Source: PXAP01 sp964421595
GTDB taxonomy: Bacteria > Bacteroidota > Bacteroidia > Bacteroidales > PUMT01
Direction of reading: 5' to 3'
Assembly (NCBI GenBank): GCA_964421595.1
Contig: CAYQXY010000002.1
Span: 1-64,000 of the forward strand
DNA: 64,000 nucleotides
A program made the translations under genes and the position numbers. The notes beneath the pieces are model-generated. The model did no database searches and was not told where the DNA came from. It was given only the letters and a program-made list of their open reading frames with translations. This document shows positions 35,167 through 42,966 of this stretch, piece after piece (within the stretch, counting starts at the first letter, position 1; every line of letters begins with the position of its first letter).

Positions 35167-36303
35167 TTATTTTTCTTCCCAGAGAAAATCTGCTGGCAGA
35201 TTCACCAGATTTCCGTACTGACTCACAAGTATCCTCTTCCGGGCAATAATATTGTTTCCATCACTCAACTGGACACCTGCTACATCGGGTATCCTGTAAA
35301 AAAGCCTGTTCGGGCTGTTATCCCTTGTAGCTGGCAGCGGAGTTGAAAGTCTTTCTATGGCAGACGTTTTCATTTCATTCCTCAACTCCAGTGCAATAGG
35401 TCTGCCGCTTACATCATTATATGGCAGTATGCCTGACGTATCAGAAAACCTGAAGAGAATCCTTCGCTCTGTTCCATTCTGCAGTGCATCTTTTGAAGGA
35501 GAGTATTCAAAATTATATACATGGTTAATTTCTGAGATCTTCCCTATGAACAGTTTCAGATACTCGTTTTCGAGTCGCGCGAATTCTTCAATAATCACTT
35601 CCAGGGCCTTTCCGTCGGGAAAAAGGTCAAGTTCGCCTGATAATAGTTTGAAGCGGTTATTCCTGAGATCATATATCAGATCGGCTGCCTCGGCTGCCTT
35701 GGCTTCAAGACTCCTTGTAACCGTTTGTCTCTGCATTACAGGCACATTGACGAAAGCAGTGTCCTGGCGCTCCCTGCGCATTACGGTACGGGTTTCCTCC
35801 ACTACATTAGGATGTATTGATAAATCTGTAAACAGAGGACTTGATGCAGATTTTTCACGACCATATACTGTTCCCGGTAATTCAGGAAGCTGTCGCTGAT
35901 TTATAGGAAGGATAAAACCTTCCCTGCTTAGCATGAAGAAATTAGTGACATAACTGTCATTTGTCGACACCAGATAGTAATGATCAGGGTCTGCTTCCTC
36001 ATAGGTATTGATTACTATATCGCTGATGCTCCAGCTGGTAACATCCTGGGAAGGCACGCCTGTTATTCCAAGGAATCTTTCAGCATACTGATAATAAGGT
36101 CCCCTGCGCGTTATGGTTTGAGTTACATTTACAGATACATCAACTGTTGTCCTTGGAATTGAATAGACAAGAGTGTAATTGTCAGGTTTATCAGGATCAG
36201 AAGCATGAACCGCCGAAGTATTGCGCTCTATTCCGCTGGTGCCGACACACCCCGTCAGCAGGGCTGATCCAAGGATCACTAAAACTGAAGGAATTAATTT
36301 CAT
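35167..36303 (-). CDS. DUF4831 lipoprotein
   Basis: A 378-residue predicted lipoprotein (signal MKLIPSVLVILGSALLTGC, Cys19). The body resembles the Bacteroidota DUF4831 family: YSIPRTTVDVSVNVTQTI, a YYQYAERFLGI segment and a repeated beta-rich core. Function is unknown. A notable feature is its upstream DNA (36304-36432), which carries a long imperfect palindrome and a leader closely similar to that of the outer-membrane barrel gene at 56578-57228. Confidence 0.75.
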   Translation of the reverse strand: MKLIPSVLVILGSALLTGCVGTSGIERNTSAVHASDPDKPDNYTLVYSIPRTTVDVSVNVTQTITRRGPYYQYAERFLGITGVPSQDVTSWSISDIVINTYEEADPDHYYLVSTNDSYVTNFFMLSREGFILPINQRQLPELPGTVYGREKSASSPLFTDLSIHPNVVEETRTVMRRERQDTAFVNVPVMQRQTVTRSLEAKAAEAADLIYDLRNNRFKLLSGELDLFPDGKALEVIIEEFARLENEYLKLFIGKISEINHVYNFEYSPSKDALQNGTERRILFRFSDTSGILPYNDVSGRPIALELRNEMKTSAIERLSTPLPATRDNSPNRLFYRIPDVAGVQLSDGNNIIARKRILVSQYGNLVNLPADFLWEEK

Positions 36304-36432
36304 TCGAATAAGGTATTTGTTATTGTGTTCATTATAAGTAAGTTATAATTCATGTCAAGTGGTTGCCACGAATGAATCACCCATGATTATTAAACTCTTT
36401 TTGTTTGCCCTGCCTCATGGGAGATTCATTCG
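36301..36432 (-). repeat. Palindrome-leader module, best copy (upstream of DUF4831)
   Basis: The palindrome has 18-nt arms at 36369-36386 and 36415-36432 with one mismatch, around a 28-nt centre. On the minus strand it is followed by GTGGCAACCAC, then a TTGACA (36353-36358), a 16-nt spacer and TATAAT (36331-36336), and 27 nt further the ATG of the DUF4831 gene. The block GAATAAGGTATTTGTTATT beside the start codon matches the corresponding block at 57231 onward. Related copies are listed at 57229-57345, 16850-16960 and 22040-22130. Confidence 0.7.
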
Positions 36433-36486
36433 AATGGTTTTAAAATATTAATTTAATACATGTTGCATTAAGTGGTTTTCCATCGA

Positions 36487-38058
36487 TTATCCGTGGGTTA
36501 TTCTATGATTTTTGTGTACTTTGGTTCGTGTTTCGGAACGATTAACCGATTTCCCTCGAATCATTTTGAATGCCTTACCCAGATTTTTAATTATATCACC
36601 TGCTGTCATTGATTCCTGTGACTTTTTGCTACTTGCGAAATCACCTGCCATGCCGTGAAGAAAAACTCCCGCAATTGCTGCATCAATGGGTTTAAAACCC
36701 TGGCCAAGCAAAGATAGCAGAATTCCTGTCAGTGCATCGCCCGATCCTGCAGTGGCCATTCCCGGATTGCCATTGCTGTTGAAATAACATAATCCCTCTG
36801 GAGTAGTAACAGAAGTGTAAGCCCCTTTAAGTACAATAATTATTTTATATTTTTTTGAAAATTCAATCTGGCTTATCAAACGGTCATGGCCGTTTTTATG
36901 TTGTCCTGCCAGACGGTCAAATTCGCCCGGATGGGGCGTCAGTATGGAATTTTCCGGAATATCGCCGAGCCAGTCGTTATTCAGCGAAATTATATTCAGT
37001 GCGTCAGCATCGAGTACAAGAGGAACTTCTACAGTTAGCAGTAAATCATGCAGCGCTTTCTGGCTGACCTGTCTTGTACCAAGTGCGGGGCCAACAGCTA
37101 CTGCATCATACTGATCCAGCAATGGAGCCCCGGAAAAGCAGATATCAGAATCGTCTATGCTTACCATTGCCTCTGGTACACACACCTGCAGAATTTCGCA
37201 ACCTTTTGCCGGCACATGAGTTGAGACAAGTCCTGCACCTGTTCGCAGACAGGATTCTGTGCCCAGTACAGCTGCTCCCATTCTTCCGTGTGATCCTGAA
37301 ATTAAAAGACAGTGGCCGAATGTGCCTTTATGGGAGAACTTGCTCCTGGGTTTTATCAGGGGAGTTACAAGATCCTGGTCAATATAATGATAATCAGTCT
37401 TTACACTATCAATAAACTGCTGATGAAGCCCAATGGGGAGTATTTCCCACTGGCCAACAAATTCTTCATTTTCTGCAAACATAAAGGCAAGCTGAGGAAA
37501 TTGAAATGTGAGTGTATATGTTGCCCTTATTATACTGTCGCCGACAGTAACCTTGTTATCATCGCCAAAAAGTCCTGATGGAATATCAACGGCCAGTACT
37601 GGTGATTTTTGCTCATTCAGGTAATCTACAAGTTTTGCCACAATCCCCTTCAGGGTTCTGTTAAGTCCCGATCCGAAAAGAGCATCAACGATCAGGTCGG
37701 AAGGACCAATTTCAGGAAAGTCTTTTTCCGAACTTATCGACTTGAGAGAAATGTTCATAGCCCTGAGTCTGCCGATATTAATAGTTGCATCCCTCGAATA
37801 CCCGGCTTCCGGTGATATAATAAATGTCCCGGTAATATATCCCTTTTCTCTCAAAAGCCTGGCAAGAGCTAAACCATCTCCTCCATTATTTCCCGGACCG
37901 GCAAAGATCCAGATCTTTGTAGAAACATCAAATTTGCCTTCAATCCATCCGGCTAAAGTCCGCGCTGCCCTTTCCATAAGATCGACCGAAGTTATCGGCT
38001 CATTTTTGATTGTGAAAGCATCAGCTTCCTTTATTTGCGATGTGCTAAGTATTTTCAT
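36487..38058 (-). CDS. nnr: Bifunctional NAD(P)HX epimerase/dehydratase (Nnr)
   Basis: A 523-residue fusion that repairs hydrated NADH and NADPH. The N-terminal YjeF_N epimerase domain (about 1-215) has the phosphate/ribose loop AGPGNNGGDGLALARLL and VDALFGSGLNR. The C-terminal carbohydrate-kinase-like dehydratase (about 225-505) has ISGSHGRMGAAVLGTESCLR, LVLDADALN, TPHPGEFDRL and the ATP/ADP motif TAGSGDALTGIL. Length equals other fused Nnr proteins. It stands alone between a repeat-bearing spacer and the second AbgT gene (divergent). Confidence 0.94.
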   Translation of the reverse strand: MKILSTSQIKEADAFTIKNEPITSVDLMERAARTLAGWIEGKFDVSTKIWIFAGPGNNGGDGLALARLLREKGYITGTFIISPEAGYSRDATINIGRLRAMNISLKSISSEKDFPEIGPSDLIVDALFGSGLNRTLKGIVAKLVDYLNEQKSPVLAVDIPSGLFGDDNKVTVGDSIIRATYTLTFQFPQLAFMFAENEEFVGQWEILPIGLHQQFIDSVKTDYHYIDQDLVTPLIKPRSKFSHKGTFGHCLLISGSHGRMGAAVLGTESCLRTGAGLVSTHVPAKGCEILQVCVPEAMVSIDDSDICFSGAPLLDQYDAVAVGPALGTRQVSQKALHDLLLTVEVPLVLDADALNIISLNNDWLGDIPENSILTPHPGEFDRLAGQHKNGHDRLISQIEFSKKYKIIIVLKGAYTSVTTPEGLCYFNSNGNPGMATAGSGDALTGILLSLLGQGFKPIDAAIAGVFLHGMAGDFASSKKSQESMTAGDIIKNLGKAFKMIRGKSVNRSETRTKVHKNHRITHG

Positions 38059-38360
38059 AATTCATTGTTTTATATCGATGGCTATAGTCATTGTCATAAA
38101 TTTAACCTTCATACAACTGTTTTCGTCCCTCTCCTGATCAGCATTTTGTCGTGGGGCCAGAAAAAGTTTATGACACCAGACAACATGAACCAGATTATCA
38201 AAAATGCACGCCGGGAACCTGAAGTTAATTGTGTCTTAAAAATACAATATTTTAAATTGAGTTTTTAACAAAATATACTTTCTTTGATGGCTGTTTGGGC
38301 ACTCAATTTTACCGGAAACATAAAACACCAAATTTTAACTTAACTATTTTCCCCTTTATT

Positions 38361-39923
38361 ATGACCTCAAATAAAAGTAACAGCCAGGGTTTTATCTCCA
38401 AGATGCTTGCAACTATAGAACGGGTGGGAAATAAATTGCCTCATCCTGCAACATTATTTGCCATATTTGCCGCGGGAACCATTATTCTGTCAGCAATTGT
38501 AAGTGCTTTTGATGTTTCAGTTACCCATCCCGGTACCGGCGAAGAGATCAGCACTTTCAGCCTGGTTTCTGTCAGCGGATTACATATGATTCTCACAAGG
38601 ATGGTTGTAAATTTTACATCCTTTGCCCCGCTCGGAACTGTTCTGGTTGCCCTTCTGGGGATAGGGGTAATGGAGTCGAGTGGTTTTATGTCTACTGCAC
38701 TCCGCAAACTTGTTCTTTCAGCCCCCAAGCAATTTTTGACATTTGCAATTGTTTTCGCCGGAATTCTGTCAAATACAGCAAGTGAGGTCGGATATGTGGT
38801 ACTGGTTCCCCTGGGAGCTATGATTTTCCTTGCAGTAGGCAGGAATCCGATAGCCGGACTGGCAGCTGCTTTTGCAGGAGTATCAGGAGGTTATAGTGCC
38901 AATTTGCTGCTGGGTACCATTGATCCCCTGCTTGCCGGTCTCTCTGAAGAGGCTGCCCATATAATTGATGCGGCCTATCAGGTTAATCCTGCTGCAAATT
39001 ATTATTTCATGTTTGTATCGACTTTTTTTATTGCTGTTGTCGGCACCTGGGTAACAGAGAAGGTTGTAATACCAAGGCTGGGACCATATACGGGCGATGC
39101 AAGGCCTGAGGAGTTGCATGACATTACTCTTGATGAAAAGCGGGGACTAAAGTATGCTGCCTATACATTTTATGTTATTGTTTTGTTGCTTCTCTGGGCT
39201 ACTATGCCACTAAGCGGTGGTATATGGGACTCGGTTCCCGGAAGTGGATTTTTACGCGATCCTGAAACAGGTGATCTGTTGCGATCTCCATTTATGTCTG
39301 GTATCGTGGCCATGATATTTATAATAGCTGCGATAATTGGTATAGCTTACGGGATTGGAGCCAAAACCCTGAAAAGCAATAATGATGTTATTAACGGAAT
39401 GGGCAAGTCGATGTCTACCCTTGGGACGTATATCGTGCTCGTATTCTTTGCTGCGCAATTCGTGGCCTATTTTAACTGGACAAATCTCGGGTTGATTTTC
39501 GCGGTCAAAGGAGCTGAAGCTATCGGTTCAGTTGGTATGGGCAGAATTCCTCTTATGATCAGCCTGGTACTGATATCGGCGGTCATTAACCTGGTAATTG
39601 GCAGCGCGTCGGCCAAATGGGCAATAATGGCTCCGGTTTTCATTCCGATGTTCATGCTACTTGGTTACTCGCCTGAATTTACCCAGATGGCCTACAGGGT
39701 TGGCGACAGTGTGACTAACATTATTTCACCCATGATGTCATATTTTGCTCTTATAGTGGCATTTATGGAGAAGTATGACAAACGTGCCGGAATCGGGACA
39801 ATAGTAGCTACAATGCTGCCTTATTCGGTTGCCTTCCTGGTGTTCTGGCTATTGCTTCTTATAGTCTGGATCTTACTGGGACTGCCCATTGGTCCCGGAG
39901 CACAATTGTTTTACTCAATTTAA
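38361..39923 (+). CDS. AbgT-family transporter (second copy)
   Basis: A 520-residue paralogue of the transporter at 32672-34246: GNKLPHPATLFAIFAAGT, GYSANLLLGTIDPLLAGL, VVGTWVTEKVVIPRLGPY and NLVIGSASAKWAIMAPVF line up almost position by position. The frame extends to an ATG at 38295, but MTSNKSNSQGFISKML at 38361 gives the family N-terminus. It is followed by a sodium/solute symporter on the same strand, 41 nt away. Substrate is probably a peptide-like or aminobenzoyl-glutamate-like anion; export of an antimetabolite is the alternative known for the family. Confidence 0.9.
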   Translation: MTSNKSNSQGFISKMLATIERVGNKLPHPATLFAIFAAGTIILSAIVSAFDVSVTHPGTGEEISTFSLVSVSGLHMILTRMVVNFTSFAPLGTVLVALLGIGVMESSGFMSTALRKLVLSAPKQFLTFAIVFAGILSNTASEVGYVVLVPLGAMIFLAVGRNPIAGLAAAFAGVSGGYSANLLLGTIDPLLAGLSEEAAHIIDAAYQVNPAANYYFMFVSTFFIAVVGTWVTEKVVIPRLGPYTGDARPEELHDITLDEKRGLKYAAYTFYVIVLLLLWATMPLSGGIWDSVPGSGFLRDPETGDLLRSPFMSGIVAMIFIIAAIIGIAYGIGAKTLKSNNDVINGMGKSMSTLGTYIVLVFFAAQFVAYFNWTNLGLIFAVKGAEAIGSVGMGRIPLMISLVLISAVINLVIGSASAKWAIMAPVFIPMFMLLGYSPEFTQMAYRVGDSVTNIISPMMSYFALIVAFMEKYDKRAGIGTIVATMLPYSVAFLVFWLLLLIVWILLGLPIGPGAQLFYSI

Positions 39924-39964
39924 TATAGTGTTATAAGGAGTTGTAAATTTTAAAAACCCTGGTT

Positions 39965-41464
39965 ATGATATTTTTATGGATTGTTTTGGCGTACTTGTCT
40001 TTGTTGATGGGTATCTCCATTTATAAAAGTTTTGCAGTAAAAGGTCAGGACGATTTCATGGTTGCCGGGCGCTCGGTGCCAACATACAAGCTTGTGGGAA
40101 CTCTGCTTTGTACATGGATAGGGTCGGGGAGTCTTCTCGCCGGAGCAGGTCTCGCGGCCAGGGTAGGCCTGTCAGAGTTATGGATGGCGGCAGGGGCATG
40201 GGCCGGAATAATCCTTGTGTTCTTCCTGGCCGCCAGGGTAAGGAGGATTGCCCAGTACACAGTACCTGACATACTTGAGCTGCGCTATAATAAATGGGCA
40301 CGCATACTGGGAACCATTGTTATTGTGATTGCATATACAACCATAGTTGGTTACCAGTTCAGAGGAGGTGGTTTTGTTCTGAATCTTGTTGCAGGTGTTC
40401 CGGAATGGCAGGGGGTTATCATCACTGCGCTGTTCATTATCCTTTTTACAGCTTTTGCCGGTATGATCTCAATTGTTTCTGTCGACATAATTAATGGTGC
40501 AATTATAACTCTCGCTGTGATAGTGGCTGTTCCACTTGTATATATGCATCTTGGAGGAGGTGAATATGTTTCTTCGAACCTTGAGCCCTCTATGCTGACT
40601 GCATTTGGAGATTATAACTTTTTATGGGCAATGGGTATATTCCTGCCTACATTATTGCTCCTTTTGGGAGAATCAAATATGTATCAGAAGTTTTTCTCTG
40701 CCAAGAATGAGAAAGCAGCCAAATCGGCTGTCGTATGGTGGGTAATGGGGACAATCGTTGTGGAAACGGCAATAGCTTCCCTGGCAATTCTGGCTTTCAG
40801 TCATTTCAATAACCTTCCATCCACTTCAGATTTCTTTCTTTCCATTGAGAACTCTGAGCAGATAATATTACATACTGCCAGGTATGGTACCGAAATAGGG
40901 CTTCCGCTTATCGCGGGACTTCTTTTGATTTGTGCGGCTGTAGCAATAATAACCTCGACCGGAAACAGTTTCCTGATGGCTCCGTCAACTAACCTTACGC
41001 GTGATATATATCAGAGGTTTATTAAACCGGGAGCCGGAGAAAAGCAAGTTGTCCGGTTTCAGAGAGGCGCGCTGGTTGTGCTTGGTATTTTTGCCTACCT
41101 GCTTCTGACTCAGTTCAGGACCATACTTGACATGGCCTTTACCGCATACACCATGGTTGGAGCCGGCCTTACTCCTGTGCTGCTTGCGGCTTTCCTTTGG
41201 AAACGGGTAACTACAGCAGGGGGAGTGGCCTCTATTGCTACCGGACTTGGGGTTACAATACTTATTACGGTAATTAATTCCATTTTGCCCGCTCCTTTTA
41301 TAAGTACCAGCTACATAGTTATTCCGGCAGCAGGAGCATCAGTCCTTGTATTGATTGTGGTTTCGCTGCTTACTAAACCAGATCCGGAACACAAGTGGAA
41401 GAAGTTTTACACAAAGGAAGCCTCCCTGGCTGATGCAATAAGGGAGCAAAAGCAGTCCGGGTAG
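39965..41464 (+). CDS. Sodium:solute symporter (SSS family)
   Basis: A 499-residue integral membrane protein with about 13 helices and the LeuT-like fold of sodium:solute symporters. Recognisable segments are SFAVKGQDDFMVAGRSVP, LCTWIGSGSLLAGAGLAA, RRIAQYTVPDILELRY and ITSTGNSFLMAPSTNLTRD, the last containing the Ser/Thr residues that bind sodium in helix 8. Substrate cannot be assigned from sequence. It probably shares a transcript with the AbgT gene before it. Confidence 0.9.
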   Translation: MIFLWIVLAYLSLLMGISIYKSFAVKGQDDFMVAGRSVPTYKLVGTLLCTWIGSGSLLAGAGLAARVGLSELWMAAGAWAGIILVFFLAARVRRIAQYTVPDILELRYNKWARILGTIVIVIAYTTIVGYQFRGGGFVLNLVAGVPEWQGVIITALFIILFTAFAGMISIVSVDIINGAIITLAVIVAVPLVYMHLGGGEYVSSNLEPSMLTAFGDYNFLWAMGIFLPTLLLLLGESNMYQKFFSAKNEKAAKSAVVWWVMGTIVVETAIASLAILAFSHFNNLPSTSDFFLSIENSEQIILHTARYGTEIGLPLIAGLLLICAAVAIITSTGNSFLMAPSTNLTRDIYQRFIKPGAGEKQVVRFQRGALVVLGIFAYLLLTQFRTILDMAFTAYTMVGAGLTPVLLAAFLWKRVTTAGGVASIATGLGVTILITVINSILPAPFISTSYIVIPAAGASVLVLIVVSLLTKPDPEHKWKKFYTKEASLADAIREQKQSG

Positions 41465-41745
41465 GCCTCTTTCTTCTTAAAAAGTTTTCATGGAACGATT
41501 TTTATATTAACAATATATCAACAATTGATGTAATTGGTATGATGTTGATTATTAGTATTATGGGGGCTTGATTGTTAATAACATAACTAATGTGGTTTTG
41601 GACCGGGAAAATGACGGTGTCACATTTTCCTGAAAAATGTACCTCTTAACAGGAAGGGTTTCCGGGAATGGATGATTGGGTCAGCAACTTATCCGGATAA
41701 TTACTAACCAGCCGGTCTGTTTGACGGGCTAAAAATCCTGTAATT
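41465..41745. other. 281-nt intergenic region
   Basis: A+T-rich spacer between the symporter and the trypsin-fold gene. No ORF, terminator or recognisable promoter box is seen. Confidence 0.35.
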
Positions 41746-42561
41746 ATGTACAGATCAATCTGGAAAACTTTTAACAGGTCAGTATGTACTCTGAATTATT
41801 TCAACAAGAGAAATGTCCTTTATTTCAGATCTACCGGATTCAGGTTCGGTAATTTTATAATATGTGGCTGCCGCATTTTTGAGATAAAAGATAGTGATTA
41901 TCTTTCTATTCAATTTATATCAGCAGGTCCTTTCGGTCAGAAATATTCATTGAAATTAACTTCAGAAGATATAGAGCGCCGGTCTGCAGGAGACAGGGGT
42001 GGACTGTCCGGTATTAACATTCTGAACATATCGGGCAGGGAATTTGTGAAAGTGACCCCTATAATGGATATTTGCCGGAGTGAACCAGAAATAGGAACTC
42101 CTGTCGCTATTATTGCCTGCGGTACAAATACAGATCGTCCATACCTTAAATCAGGGATGATATCTTCAAAGTTGCAAATCAGGGGAAAAGATATGATTTT
42201 AATTGAAACATCGTTTGAAAAAGGAAATTGCGGTGCGCCTCTACTAAATGCAGAATCGGGTAAGCTGATCGGAATATTGGCTGATGGATTCACCCCATCT
42301 TCATTCAAGTATAAGACACTGAAACCCATAATTGATGAGAATATCAATCGCCTGAAACAGGCCTCCGGGAAATGGACATTTGGAGATATTGATCCCGCGC
42401 AGGTACTGGCAGCTAATCAGTATATGATAAAACATCTGGCAAGAGAATTCAGTCTGAATTCCCATTCTTGTTCCGGCTTAGCAGTACCTGCCTCCAGGTT
42501 GATGCTGTATTTGCGACAACTTGAACATAATGAGTTCTTTGCTGAGGTAAAAAAGAACTGA
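41746..42561 (+). CDS. Degenerate trypsin-fold protein (putative pseudoprotease)
   Basis: A 271-residue protein I place, with moderate confidence, in the trypsin-like peptidase fold. FEKGNCGAPLLN at 158-168, then GKLIGILADG, matches the G-[ND]-S-G-x-P-L nucleophile strand and the following GVIGI strand, with Cys162 instead of Ser. STGFRFGNFIICGCRIFEI at 29-47 aligns with the GTGF...ITxxHVF strand, but Arg43 occupies the His position. SGINILNI near 88-95 aligns with DLAILxI, with Gly replacing Asp. With two of three triad residues missing, proteolysis is unlikely. No signal peptide is evident. The frame opens 21 nt before the ATG. Confidence 0.6.
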   Translation: MYRSIWKTFNRSVCTLNYFNKRNVLYFRSTGFRFGNFIICGCRIFEIKDSDYLSIQFISAGPFGQKYSLKLTSEDIERRSAGDRGGLSGINILNISGREFVKVTPIMDICRSEPEIGTPVAIIACGTNTDRPYLKSGMISSKLQIRGKDMILIETSFEKGNCGAPLLNAESGKLIGILADGFTPSSFKYKTLKPIIDENINRLKQASGKWTFGDIDPAQVLAANQYMIKHLAREFSLNSHSCSGLAVPASRLMLYLRQLEHNEFFAEVKKN

Positions 42562-42566
42562 TTGAA

Positions 42567-42809
42567 TTATCCTTCTTCCCTGTTATGTTCCTGCCCCGGG
42601 GGTGTAACTTCACCCTTGAAATCATTCATAATCTTTTCGATATCTTTTTCGGTAGAATGCAATTTCTCCTTACATAAGTGTAGCAGAAAATATGCTCTCT
42701 TGACTTTGGTTGAAAGATCATCAACATCAAGCTCTTCATTTTCGATCTGACGAAGAATCTCCTCAATTTCTTTTACTGCCGTGTTATATTTTATGCTGTT
42801 GTCTGACAT
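42567..42809 (-). CDS. xseB: Exodeoxyribonuclease VII small subunit
   Basis: An 80-residue XseB. MSDNSIKYNTAVKEIEEILR at 42809, followed by IENEELDVDDLSTKVKRAYF and LLHLCKEKLHSTEKDIEK, is the family's helical hairpin. XseB pairs with XseA to degrade single-stranded DNA from both ends. An ATG at 42833 would add eight residues. The partner xseA lies 4.4 kb away on the same strand, separated by two sensor kinases. Confidence 0.93.
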   Translation of the reverse strand: MSDNSIKYNTAVKEIEEILRQIENEELDVDDLSTKVKRAYFLLHLCKEKLHSTEKDIEKIMNDFKGEVTPPGQEHNREEG

Positions 42810-42966
42810 TTTACCAAAGTTTTTAAGGACCAAAATACCATGAACTTATATTAACGGAAAACTAATTGTACTGTTTGGCACCCGGTGCATTGAAAAAGGT
42901 AATTAAGACCGGAATGTAAATTTAAGAACAAAGTTGAATAATCTAGCCATAGCCTGTAATGTTATT

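Noticed and set aside
35357..35899. 180-codon plus-strand frame inside the DUF4831 gene
   Set aside because: Antisense shadow of a gene with a clear lipoprotein signal; Ser/Arg-rich composition without any motif.
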